From NCBI GenBank assembly GCA_000827265.1, contig KN834791.1, positions 1 through 64,000 on the forward strand: a DNA stretch of 64,000 nt. Direction: 5' to 3'. The position numbers and the translations under genes are program-made. Below are positions 1 through 12,247 of this stretch, piece after piece. The DNA is from Collybiopsis luxurians FD-317 M1 (lineage: Eukaryota > Basidiomycota > Agaricomycetes > Agaricales > Omphalotaceae). The notes under the pieces were generated by a model. It was not told the origin of the DNA, ran no database searches, and worked only from the letters and a program-made list of their open reading frames with translations. The first letter of the stretch is position 1. The number at the start of each line of letters is the position of its first letter.

Positions 1-3000
1 GCTTACACTCATTTTCAAGACTGCACCCAGGTTTTTTCTACATTTTTTCTGAGGTTACTTCTGTATCTTGTTTAATATATATTTTTCTTGTGTGTCCAGT
101 ATTGAGTACAAAAGCTAAGACCATTAACATTGCATTAAAGGTAAGTAGTAAATTAGAATTAAAGGGAGAAAAATATGATAACAGTATATTGTACAAAAAT
201 GTAGAGAAATCAATGCAACAATGATTGATATGAAATAAAAATAAATAGGACAATAAACGAACATGGGAGCCACACATCGAGCGCAGCTGTAGACAATGAA
301 AATATATTATTATTATGGTATTAAATAGGTCCGTCGGCAGCCGGATCTAGGCCAGCCCATTGCGGACCGGCAGCGGGCCGGCGCGAACAGCCCTCAATAG
401 TGCCGATGTCACTGCATTGAAGGCTGTTAAATTTTAACCGCGTGAGAGAATGCACGCAGTGTGAGAACAAAGTTACAATCACTCAATCATGAAACTTCTT
501 GTGGATGATTAAGTCATGCATTCTGATGGTCGGTTCAATGATGATCTGAATCATCAGAAGCCGCCCCAATCACAGAACTCTGAGATTCATGATGTTGAAT
601 AGATAGCTCATTTGACATCGTTTTGGGTATCTTGATGATCATGTTGTTCATTCCACAATTACATACAAAGAGCCACTGGTTCGTCCCATAGCTGAAATGT
701 TCTGGCTACTGGGCTACTGGCATCATTGAATCACACTGCATAATCATAAACACAAATCAGAGGCGTAGTTTGATTTTTGCTGATAAGGCAATGAGTTTAC
801 AGAAAAAGAGTTCATCTTTCAATGCCAAGTTTGATTTGATAACAACACCACCATCATCATCGTACCCAGCCGCAACCCAGCCGCAACCTCGTTATGCTCT
901 GTGTCTCTGCCGTGCAACACATACCCACTAAGCGCATTGTGTTCAACGCTGTAGCGGAGCATGTTTTATTGGCTCACTGTTCCGTACACTGGAAGAATAA
1001 GCATGGATTTCACAAGTTGACATCATTGATATTTTGCGAAAGTACAAAAATGTCTAATTTAGTTGTGTACCTGTACATTTGCACATTTGCATCCGCACTT
1101 CAGGCGCAGCTGGCTGGCCCTACAGCATGAATTTTTCCGAATTCTGTCTAGATACATGCTCATCTCATCGTCTCTTGGACAGCTATCAGGCATCATAAAA
1201 GTTTGTCAGGTCAATGTACCTCTTGTACTTACATTCACTTTTGCGCTTTATCTGATCATCTACTGCTTCTTCGAGTTTATAATCTGCAGTTTTTAAAAAA
1301 GAAAAAAGAAACTGCCTCTCAGCTCAGAAAAGGCTTCTCCCTGCACAAGAAAGGAACAACAACTCTCTTTACAGTTCGCAGCGTAGACACTGTCTCTGCA
1401 AATGTTCCGAGTAACCTCAGCTACGGCAGCGGACATGGCTTTGGGGAGGTAAGATCGGATACAGGCTTGGGCTTCTGGGCTTGTTGAGGAGAGCTATCTC
1501 GACTCAACTATGTCAGTCTCGAGGAAAAGTGTTCTTAGGAACCTAATGAGCGAGTGCCAACAATCAGACAGATGTTGAGTCATGATATAAAAAAGTCAAG
1601 GCAAAGCAATGTACCTCACACACTCCCGCATTTGCATAGTTCGGTGAATGACTTACTTATATACTTACAGCCCCTGCATTATTTGCTTCAAAAAGTTCTT
1701 ATACAGAGACTGTGATCATGATGGAGGTAGAGAAGAAAATAAAGTAGTTTCACTCATTCGGGGAAAAGTCATGTGTTAAGTGGACCCAATGGGCGCTTAC
1801 ACTGTACATTGCTGAGGTTTTTCAGTTGGCAGCAGTTAGTTCCCCGAAAGTGGTTTTTGGTGGCAGCAAGTAGCATACCAAAAGGATCACTCTGGTGTTG
1901 TGAGTAGCTCATCAGAAAGTTATATAGTGTCAGTAGGTAGCTGAAATCACTGAAAAGGGTTTTATCAGCTAGTCTTGCAGTTAGCACAGTGATAGGTTTA
2001 ACCTTTGGATTTTATTTTGTTATTTTATTATCTTTCCTGTTCACAAGCTGCCTTTGGCATGTTAGCTGCACTGGATTGAAAGGGAGTGTTGTATTTCTTG
2101 GAAGTTGGATTACTCATCTACTGCAGATGATACTACTCAGATATCACTGGTAGAAGCATTTAGAAAATTCTAAATATTATATTGTGCAGCATACAAGGCC
2201 TACTTTGAGGCCAGAATCACAGAACAGAACAATTAGTTGTATCCGATATTTGAGTCTTACCACTCTGATCAAACCACAGTGCCATATTTCTACAATATGT
2301 AATTGATGATGCCATCAAATTCGAACATCACCAACGAGAAGGTTATTGCGCCAAAGCATTTCCAAAACTGGAGGTTGACCACTGATCTTGAGTCTGATAC
2401 TTGATTTCCAACGTTACTGTGAAGCCAGTTTAAGTTGTCTGCAGCCGACATCAATATCTAGGTTAATTTTTGGCCGGTGGAGAGTATCACTCAAAGATTT
2501 CCTGATCAAGTTGGAAGATTTCGAGCAGGAAGAAGATCTTTGAATGTGCCCAGAACACTCGGTTGAGTTATCATTTTCGAGTATCTCATTACTGACTCTG
2601 GTTATCTTCTCAATGTAATCGACTGCCTAGCGGGTGCTCGCAGGTTCCAGCCTTCCCTGGAACATGCCATCTGTTTTCATCCTGCCTGGCGAGAAGCAGA
2701 AGTGTGAGTTGATACTTCGATGACCAGGGAATTCAACTATGATATACATTCCCAGAGAAGTCGGCTAGAATTGAGGGCTACTGAGAGGTCCTGTCTGCGT
2801 TAGTGGAAGAAGCGTACGAAAAACAGGTACTACCATCCGTCGCACATATGTCGAGTTACGATATCAGCTTGATTTTCTTGCAATTAGCAGTGTTATAACG
2901 TCCCTGAGCTGAGAGGCGGTGAATTAAGTAGAAAGAAACCATCCTGGCACAGTGAGTACTTAGGTACCTGTTTTTAGGTGCGTCAGGACTCAGGCTTGGG

Positions 3001-3764
3001 TCCGGGGATTTAATATGGAACACTCGTTAACCTTGTATTCAGAATCCCTGCTACTTTCAGCTGATCCTTACAGGGACAAAGTGAAGGTAAGGAAGTAACA
3101 CAGCTTTTTCACTGCTTAAAAGTCATGTGTTTTTTTTAGTGGAAAGAATGGGCGCTTATTGCCCTATACAGAGTCTTCATCTCTTTCCACCACACCAGTT
3201 TCTCTTCTGCTGCCTTCCAGGGCCTACCCACAGACCTTACTGTCTTCTTTATCGTCTGTAGTGCTAGTTAGTTTTAGAGAATCATCGACAGAAATCGAAT
3301 CATATTTGTGCGTCCTTATCAATACTTAATCCCGATTTGCTCATAGATTTTCGATATAGATTGCTATCCGCGTCTTCTCTCTTCAGTTCTGAGTATTCTC
3401 GAGGCTTTCTGAGCTCCGAAACTCGCTACTCTGACGCTTATAGCCTGGCCTCAGATATTCGGTCGCCCGAAGGGTAAGCGAGCCAAAACTTCCTTTTTTG
3501 TCATTGGCTGACAGTCGTCCCTACTTCCATCACCATTGCCTCGTGTTTTTGATTTTTCAGGAAGCTCGAGGCGGCGTTGCAGGTTTTTCGTTATGCAACT
3601 TCTGAGGGTGCACTGTACGTAGTAGAACAGTCGCATACCAGAGAATTATTGTGGCAACCACACCGCACATTCTCCTTACGCAATTCGAGGCAAAAGAAAT
3701 CGCTTTCTCTCCCTACCGACTATTCCCTCCCACTCATACGAACATCTCACAGTAGCCCTTTTTT
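1..3764. other. Intergenic region, no gene resolved
   Basis: No reading frame here is long or family-like enough to call a gene. Short open stretches are under 100 codons and cannot be spliced convincingly. A candidate first exon starts with ATG at 1402 and ends at a good donor (gtaaga near 1450), but no continuation was found. The stretch 2440-2830 has a somewhat coding-like texture and may be a decayed gene. Two copies of a short repeat lie at about 1766-1800 and 3116-3157. Confidence 0.4.
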
Positions 3765-6738
3765 ATGCTTATAGTCCATCCAACGAGTACCTGTGATGTC
3801 TGTCTAGATGTATGGAAATTTCTTCTGGAATCTTTTTGTAAATTACTGACATCGTTTCTTAGCCTTATTCATGGGATGAAACGAGCCTGAAGCAGCCCTA
3901 CGCAATTCGTGAGTTGTTGTTCCTTCTTCAGTGATGAATCTAGAGCTCACTCCAAGTAGCGTGTGGACATATCTACTGCCGAGCATGTCTGGAGAGCGTG
4001 CAGCCAGAATGCTGTCCGCTTTGTAGACAGCGGTATAGACGAGACTCTATCAAGAAATTGCACATGGATCCCCCACCAAATGACAACGAAAATGCTATTG
4101 TACAGAAGCTTATAATGGCCTGGGACGATGAGGTAGAGGTAGTCAATGTGCTGGAAGAGGTAGATCGATGGCTGGACAGGACGGAGGTGAGTTTTTACAT
4201 TGCGGGACCCGAATTGATTCTTACAATTTTCAAGAGCGCGGCACTCCAACAACTCAAGAAGACGCAGGCTGAATTTCAGAAGCTCAAGGCAAGAAAATCG
4301 GACGATAAATTCAGAATCAGAAAGCTCGAGTCTTCCCTTACCCACCTGCAACGCTCTACTGTAAATGATCGAGATTTGGGTTTGGCAATGGAAGCCAGTG
4401 CGTACATGTTTGATTGGATTTATGCGTTTGCATCAGAATTGATGTCTATATCAAAGGCTATCATACAACAATTGAGGGACTTGAAACGTGTGTCTACCAG
4501 AACTCTCGAATGAAACGTGTACTTACTATCATCTAAAGCATGCTTGCTCAATCTCAGTCCGAAGTTCAAAGTTTACGCAATAAGCTTGCCCGTTTGGAAT
4601 TCAATAATCCTCGCAAAGACAAGGGCAAGGGCAAGGCCAGGGATAACAACTATACGCCCGAAAACGATGCCTTGAGACGCAATCCGTTGCCTGCTCCGCC
4701 AGCTGCCATTCCATTAGAACGCTACGCCACACTTGCCGGAGATACGAGAAGCTCCTCTGCTGAAGCCGAGCAGGTGGCTGCAGCTATAGAAGCATCCTTA
4801 TATGACCGCCGTGGTCGAGACGGATACTCTTCCGATATTGGCCCCTCGTCTTCTGGAGCCGGTCCTTCCCGTGCTCGGACAAACGGCGTCCATACGAATG
4901 GACATGGGCATATGGACCATTCGCAACACTACTACGAGCCCCCTCAACCCCACCCTCTTGCATCGTCAATGTCAAGGCCCCGTCGATCAAGTCGGCCGGA
5001 AGCTCTACCCATCGTGCTTGATGCGGCTGTGTCGCAGGCTCAACAGCATGCATCGCGCTCCTCGCCTTCGCGAAGGAATAAAATAGTCCCCGGCGCCGTT
5101 GATGAAGACAAAGTCTATGTTGCACCTCCTGTTTCCAACCTCATAGGTTCATATACTACGTATGTGAACGAGTATGCGGCACTCCCTGGGCCGGCTACTG
5201 CTCCAGTGGAAGACTCGCATCGCAGACGTCATCGGCACAAGTCAAAGTCGAAGTCACGCTCGCATCGTCGGGAAGAGCGTCCGGAAAGGAGAGAGGAGAT
5301 CGCTGGTGTTACGGGCTTGGGATTGATTGATGAATCCGCTGAGGAAAGACGGCGTGATGACCCTAAGACAGCGTTCGTTAATGGATATGTGGAAGGACTC
5401 AATAGTGGCTTCGAGTACGGAGCAGCTAGGGGTGTAGGTTATGCCCCAGCTTCAGCTCCGATCCCTCGAGGAAGGTCGAATGCTGCTCCTGAACCTGCAA
5501 TTCCCTCAGCTCCTGTTGCCCCGCATGAAGCTCCCGGACCTCGACCACAATCCTCCAGACGAAATACGACCCAAAATGTATCTGTCGAAGGTCTGGCTGA
5601 TCGTTTACGGGGCTTGATGGAAGATCCGTCTGCGTCTCGTCCACAGGTGGTCGCCACCGCCGCCGACAATCGAGCGTCCACCGTTTCTAACGAGATTGCT
5701 ACTTGGGGAACTGTGACGTCTGCCTCTTCGCGTAGGCAGTCCAATGCTAGTGATGTGTTCGCCAACTTGCGCTCGTTCCCTACGCATGGTCGTCAGTCGA
5801 GCCGTTCGAGTATTACATCTGAAATACCCGTTGGTGACCCTAGAGCTTTTTTACCTGTGGTTCCACCTACTGCTGCTGCGGAAAACGGACCTTCTAGGTC
5901 TGATGGTAGAAATGAGGCTTTCGGAGCCGCTATCGTCGATCCAATGTCAGCGGTCCCGTTAAATTCCCTACCTGGCATGGCAAATTCATATCCGCAACCT
6001 AACTCTTCCGGGGTGATCTACCACACGAACTCCGAAACCCCAGTTGCTTCTGCCCCTTCACGCACAGTTCATCGTAGAGCCGATCAATCTGCTGGTCCCG
6101 CGAGTAATACTAGACCAGCGAACCACCGGCTCAGTTCAGTTCCAGCCAGTCAGACAGGCGACATAAACGATCATCGAAATAATCGGCATACTCGTGACAA
6201 TCGTCCCCAACCTCTCCGAATGGAATCAATGCCATTCCCTGGCGTTCCCGCTCCCGCTCCTACCACCAATTCCACCAATAACCATGGGCATGGTCAAGCT
6301 CCGTATCCTAACGGGCTTGGCACCTCCGCTTATACCAGCAATAATCCATTGCCCACCTTGCCCAATTTCGGCTTTGATCCGGTTTCTCAAGGTAGTGCAC
6401 CTCCCCGTCCACCCTTGCATGAAGTTGTTTCTGCCCCTGCTGTGCCTCACGCCTCCCATGCGTCTCGCGCAGGCTCAGGTCCGAGCCAAACTTCAAATCT
6501 ACATAACAATTACGGCGGTCATAACTCTATGACACCCGTGGCGCGTGATGTTGATGCCAATGCATTGGGGTTGGAGTTAGACAGTGGGGAGGAGGAAGAG
6601 ATGAATAACCGGAATGGATATGGATATGGCTACGATTCCATCCCGGCATTTGCTGCGCCCACACCGAGAGCCTCTCATGGGCTCTTCCTGAGGTCATTTT
6701 CCTACGACCCGACTGAGGGTGATACTCTGTACAGATAA
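3765..6738 (+). CDS. RING-finger (C3HC4) protein with coiled coil and long disordered tail, paralogue A
   Basis: Six exons: 3765-3809, 3863-3908, 3960-4186, 4235-4397, 4457-4487, 4539-6738, giving 903 aa. The first three exons encode an N-terminal RING domain (residues about 10-52) with CDVCL, PCGHIYCRACL and CCPLC supplying the C3HC4 zinc ligands, so an E3 ubiquitin ligase role is inferred. A charged heptad-like coiled coil follows (about 85-200). The last 700 residues are Ser/Pro/Asn-rich and look disordered, with a basic tract HRRRHRHKSKSKSRSHRR near 5217-5270. Intron positions and the RING match two other genes in this window (9842-12247 minus and 40286-41423 plus), which supports the splicing. 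Intron 3 (4187-4234) is 48 nt, lacks a stop and keeps frame, so it could be retained. The target is unknown. Confidence 0.85.
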
Positions 6739-7886
6739 GCCCTAGATGCCCTTCTTTTAGAGCGGGCTGCGATGTGTCATGAGTTTGGTAGAAGAGTCAC
6801 ATTATTCTCTTTATTTTTCAGCCGCATGATAGACGATCCGCATCTTTTTTTCTTTTCTTAGCTTTTATTTGCGAGTAAAATGCTTTGTGTTCAAGTTTCT
6901 CTGTGTCTGTTACGCTCTATCATCATCATGGTTTCCACAATGTCAGGATCTTTCTCTTCATTCGGTTAAAGTTTCTTCTCTCTTATCGCATATGATGTAT
7001 CTGTATCAACTCATATTTGTATCTAAGTAGGAAAATCAAGGAAATTGAAAGGACTTCTGACCCAGTTAAGATGACAGTGTCGGTGACTCTCAACTCCGAC
7101 GAAAATTCCTGGAAAATATCCCTGGGGTAGAGATCCTGAACGAGATACCGCAGGTCAGCTCCAGGTTCTGGACTCTCATAGCTCAAGTTCATCTGGTGCT
7201 ATCGCTCATCTGGGACATCGTAGGAAAAAATTAGTGGCTTGAGCACTGGTAAGGTTATCGATCTTGGGACGCATGAGAAGAGATTTTCTGTTTTTCGCTT
7301 TCTTTCTCATTTTGGTCTAGTTGACGTCGACGAGCGATGATATTTACCCTGGGTTATTCAAGTCGCAAATGGGGGCTTGGGACTTCAACGTTCATCGTTT
7401 TTCAGTCCGATTGGATGCAATGATACTGTAGGTACCATTGAGTCCATGGAATACGCGGCTACGCCGCAGGCGCTGCGGCTTTTTTTACTACCTTATGAAG
7501 CTGTATACATGATTTTCCGAGGTTTAGAGCATCAGCGCCCTGAAGGTCATCGAGACCAATAACGACCAGGTGGCGACCGCAACAAACATGAGTGACTCGA
7601 GGAATTTTCGGAAATATTTAATATAGACTCATCACCAAAACACGACCTGGCATACATGAGGCTGAAAATACTTTACTTTAGCCGCATTATGAGAGTTTGA
7701 CGCGTATATCCAGCTGAAAAAAACTGAAAACCCAGACTGCTCGTACTCCAGTCGGCGGTTCCCAAAAGGGATTGTGAGCCACGTGTAATGACATAACTGC
7801 TGCGCCGTTGCAACGCTCTTCGCAATCTTGTTACTATCCACCACCACTGCTGGTCTTCACAGTCGGAATAGTTGTATTCATATACC
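6739..7886. other. Intergenic, 3' flank of RING gene A and promoter of SNARE gene
   Basis: No coding region is supported. At 7463-7486 there is a perfect 7-bp GC-rich stem with a 3-nt loop followed by seven T. It looks like a bacterial intrinsic terminator but has no known role in a fungus. Confidence 0.4.
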
Positions 7887-8893
7887 ATGTCGTTGGTTAG
7901 CTCAGTGTCTCCGCAGCTACGTGACGAAATGCTCAGCAAATCTTATTTCAGATCCACGCTTTAGTAGCCAAAGGGCCAACGATTCTAGCTGAACATAAAG
8001 CTGGCAGCAGGGATTTCTCTCAAGGTTTGTCCTGAGTGGATCGTTCAGAGGATTAGCGTGACCTAGACGTGCCCTAGCAACTCAAACCATCCTTTCGAAA
8101 ATCCCCCCCAATAACAGGTTCGTCATAATAATCACTTAGCTTGCAGCGCCGCCTTTAAAGCGAAGATAACCAGTAAACTCACCTATGTCTGGGAACAATA
8201 TCTATTCCACTACATTTCTGAAGGGGGGTTCACGTATCTGGTAATGGCCGATGACTCTGTTGGCAGGTAAGATGAGTTATTTGTAGACGTGAAAGGATTA
8301 GGCTTAATTATCGATTTCAGGAGGCTGCCGTTCTCGTTTCTGCATGAACTTCAGCGGAAGGTACGAGGTTCTTCCGCCTGACATCCCGAGCGAAGATGCT
8401 GACCTTTGAGTCTCATGTACAGTTTTTAGAAGCACCCTCTTCCTCATCTCTTTCCGATCCAGAACTTCCCGCGTATGGTTTGCAGGGTTCATTTGCACCC
8501 ACGATTGCCAATCTAATGCATACTTATAATACTGCCCCTCCGGTGGATGAGATCGCTCGTGCTCAAACAGAACTCAATCAAGTGAAGGACATCATGGTAC
8601 AAAATGTTGAACAGATTCTCAGCAGAGGAGAGCGTATTGAGCTTCTAGTTGATAAGACTGATGTAATGGCTGGTCAAGCGACCGCATTCAGACGAGGTGC
8701 TCGGAATGTCAGGCGGCAGATGTGGTGGAGAAACAAGAAGATCCTTTGTTTGAGTATCTTGGTTGCGCTGGTAAGTGGAAAGTTCGCGGGTCGAACTGCG
8801 TGCAGGAAGCTCAATTTACTTTCCCAGGTGCTTTTGTGGATATTGCTGGCTCAGTTCTGCGGCGCAGGATTGAGATGCGGATCAAAAAAGTAA
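7887..8893 (+). CDS. VAMP7-like longin R-SNARE
   Basis: Six exons: 7887-7895, 7952-8024, 8140-8266, 8321-8360, 8423-8770, 8828-8893, giving 220 aa, the length typical of VAMP7. The first coding exon is only 9 nt (M-S-L) and joins to IHALVAKGPTILAEH, the expected start of a longin domain (residues 1 to about 105, including KLTYVWEQYLFHYI and LPFSFLHELQRKF). The SNARE motif spans about 124-184, with the zero-layer arginine in ILSRGERIELL (about R151). A C-terminal membrane anchor (ILCLSILVALVLLWILLA) follows. Family knowledge places such proteins on endosomal, vacuolar or secretory vesicles, where they pair with Q-SNAREs for fusion. The acceptor of intron 2 (after 8139) was chosen because it alone restores the longin frame. 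Confidence 0.9.
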
Positions 8894-9841
8894 TATATTC
8901 GTGCTTTCCTTCTAGCCCTCGTTTGTTCTCCTTTCTCCATGCCTTTTTGGATCTATTTGTATTGCTACTCACTGTTTGACTATTTTGCTATACCATTACT
9001 TCCGACTGCTGTCACAGGCGCCGAATAATTATGTTTTTGACGCGAAATTGTCGCTACTCAGCGCAGATATCATCTGAGCCTATTCTGAGCCTATCCATGA
9101 GCGACCGTCGCTCAACGACTGTATAAAGATCCGGTTATCTTGTGCGTTTCCTTCTCCGGAGAGGAACAGTACATTTTCTCGTGCATACTCCGTGATTGAC
9201 AGACTTATTGAAAGTCCGATCGTTTTTTAGGCCATATTTACTCACCAACTTGGCGGTATCAAAGGATAAGTTGTATACACACCTTTAGATACACTCATCC
9301 ATCCTAGACTGATCAGTCCGAGTTGATCAGCTTTAACTTTCCACCAAGCTGGCGCAACTGAGGATGGCCTCTGCGTGCTAAAGAGTAATCTCTAATGAAT
9401 CGTACGCAGTCTTCTCCGAGCTGCACATCAAATACCTGGACGGATCTTGGAGTCGCCTGACGCCACACAGGGACCCAAAGATACTCGCTCTTTCGCAAAG
9501 ATCCTTTGTGACCAAGCACTTCCACGCTGGCACTAACTAAATGAAGAAACTTTTGAGAAGTAGCAAAACACAACATATACCGTGATTATTTCATGGGAAA
9601 TACAAAATATACAGATGACACGTACGGATAGTGATGGTACAAAAGATATATGCAAAAAACTTCGTCCTTCTGGAACGAAAATAAACATACAGTGTAAAAC
9701 AAAAAAGATCAGTATATGAATGGAGTTCCATTGTCTACTCAATGCACAAGTAAAAAGAAAATCTCTTCGGGAGTCTCAGATTAAATATTCTCTTGCAGAC
9801 GGAAGGGGTTATTGGCATAAGATGAAAGGGCTTTGGAAAAT
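8894..9841. other. Intergenic between convergent genes
   Basis: This is the shared 3' region of the SNARE gene (plus) and RING gene B (minus). A minus-strand frame of 87 codons (9313-9576) reads fairly protein-like but has no recognised domain or paralogue, so it is not called. Confidence 0.4.
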
Positions 9842-12247
9842 TCAAGCAAAGCCAGCCACACTTGTGTTCGCAGCGGTCATAGTGGCAGGAAGGACTTTGC
9901 CCTTGCTGCTTCCCATCGAGGAATATTGATAATCCCGCGAGGAACGAGTAGCTGAGCCGAGTCCAGCCTTGAATGACGGAAGAGCTTGGGAAGAGGAGGA
10001 TGACGAGCGACTGACCGAGCTGGAGGTAGGAACGGTCGACGTTACATCTACATCATGGAGCTGGGCGTGGGCTTTCGAGGAACGCGATGACGATGATTCA
10101 CTCTTTCCAGAGGAATGAGGAACACCAATTGGACGCGCGGATCGCTCAGGCTCGGAAGAACCGTAACGACCAACAGAACCAACGGAGAAATGCTCAGTGT
10201 CGCGTGACGCGCTGGAAGAGGTGGGGGAACGTTCAGGCTTTGTCGAAAGATGTATTGGAGGCCGCGCTCGTTCAGAGTCGGGGAATGAAGCCTGCGTCGG
10301 AGAGTTTAAGGAAATGAAGTTTGGTGATGCTGAGAGTACAGACGTCACTTCGGGTGTAGAGTCCCGCAAGCTCTCGGTGCGATCTCGAGGCTTGTCTGAC
10401 CTACGACGGTCACCCGACTCCCTCCTTTTCTCTCGTTGAGCATTCTCCATGGCGACAGCATGGCTACTGGCCCGCGACAAGGCTGGTCGTTGTGAGAGAG
10501 AGGTATGAGTAGGTATCGATCCTACAGTTGTGATTGAAGTGGTTGGCTGAACTGAGGGTATCGGAATGGGTGCAGGTGACAAAGAACCAACAGAGATCTC
10601 AAGAGAACGAGAAGGAGTCGAATGGCGGGGAGATGAACGTTGACTTGAAGAGCTCGAGGCAACGTCTACCGAGCTGGGTAGAGACGACGATACAGTCGGA
10701 GGGGGAGTGTCGGTAAGTAGATTATGAAACTGATTGCGCAACAAACTATTCCGTTCCTGAGGATTGCGGATTGTGGTGGTAGGGAACTGCTCCTGGATAG
10801 GTCGAATCACCGGGGAGGGAGGTCGAGGGGAAACTGGGGGGCGATTGGAGAATGACTGCGATCTTGAGAGTTTCTGCCCTCGATCACTAGACTGTGGCGC
10901 AGTCAAGGATAATAAGCTCGGCGTGACGGGGGCAGTTGAAGGATTAGATGAAATTTCTTCTGGGGTGAACTGGTCTGAAGACTCGCAGTCACATGAATGA
11001 GGGCAGTCCACAGCTCCGCAGCCACTAGAGGCCTCCATTCGTTCATCTTCGCTGGGAAGACTGACAAAGTTATCCGCAGCTAGCGCGTTGCTTGTAAATT
11101 CGGGAAGAGGCGATATCAGGAATTCCTGTTCGGGGATACTCAGACCTGTTAGCTCCGCGCGATCGGGTCGATGTCTCTCAGGAGGCGAGCTAGAGGAATC
11201 AAGAGACCTAGTGGAACGTTGATAGTCGGCCTGCTCATTGTAGTATGGGGTATTGAGAGAATGAAGCTCCTCCTTAAGGTCATCATTCATCGCCTTCTGT
11301 TGATTCAGCTATTGAGGACTGGGGTCAATTTTACGATATCACCTTTGCAAGAGTCAGGACTCACTTGTCTAGTAACAAAGATATCGTCAGTCTACGCCAA
11401 TGTAAGAACAAAGAAACTCACTCTAAGAGGTCAATATATTTGTTTTGCATCTCCGATACTTTTTGCATGAGTTCCAGCTCTCTTTGAACGGCATTGGCCT
11501 GAATGTCCTTCTTCTCCCCTTCAGCCCTCTTTCTCGCGCTGACAGCTTCCTTCCTGGCACCTTCCAACTCTATCACCCTCTTCTGAAGTCCGTCATATTC
11601 CGCAAGCTTTTCGTTGAGCGAATCCACTGTCTGATTTTGGGACCTCAGCGTGCTCTTTATCTCACAAAGATACGCGATCATGCGAAGACTGACGCGCAAA
11701 TCCTGAAACTAAAAGACACAGTACCATCAGCGCCAGAGAGACACGAACACAAAGAAAAATTTACCTGGCTTCGAGGTTGAGTTGAAAGAAAAGTTTTACA
11801 CTCCGATATCAGTGCGCGCAAATTAGCCTCGGTCGTTCCAGCGTTGGCAACTGCAGCAATCCTATCATGAAGAGTACGGGCTTCCTCCGATGGCGCGGGA
11901 TCTGCGGAGTTGGATGGAGCCGCTTTGAGGTAATCTACATCTATATGAAGCTTGACGATTGACCGATGATCGAAAGGTATTCGACACAAAGGGCAAGTTT
12001 GACGCGTAATATGATGAAGACAGTCGGCACAAAAAACATGGCCGCTTCGGAACGTAAGACGGCGATCATCTACGGTCAGACAGTTGTAAAAACGTTGCTT
12101 ACCACGAGATGGAACATGGAGCCTTTAGGTCCTGACCAAAGCTTTCGAGGCACACCTGTAATGTAGCGGAACGCGTTGAGGTCCAGGGACCCATCAAGGA
12201 AAACTCATACATACATCGCAGACAGAGCCCGGACCAATGCTGAACAT
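9842..12247 (-). CDS. RING-finger (C3HC4) protein with coiled coil and Ser-rich tail, paralogue B
   Basis: Minus-strand exons: 12247-12215, 12155-12103, 12044-11765, 11708-11422, 11368-11365, 11308-9842, giving 707 aa. The RING (about residues 10-50) has CDVCL, SCGHVFCADCL and TCPLC, so zinc binding and E3 ligase activity are inferred. A strong coiled coil follows (RKEAVSARKRAEGEKKDI region, about 120-235). Residues 240-707 are a Ser/Pro/Arg-rich, probably disordered tail ending in SVAGFA. The intron after the first RING cysteine pair and the one inside CGH match paralogue C, and paralogue A has the first of these. The fifth exon is only 4 nt (ACAA); without it the last two large exons cannot be joined in frame. 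It is convergent with the SNARE gene. Confidence 0.83.

Noticed and set aside
5426..5978. Several minus-strand frames inside the RING gene A tail
   Set aside because: They are antisense shadows of the Ser/Pro-rich coding region and carry no independent signal.
7463..7486. GC hairpin followed by seven T, like a rho-independent terminator
   Set aside because: The organism is a eukaryote with spliced genes, so a bacterial-type terminator is not expected; probably coincidence.
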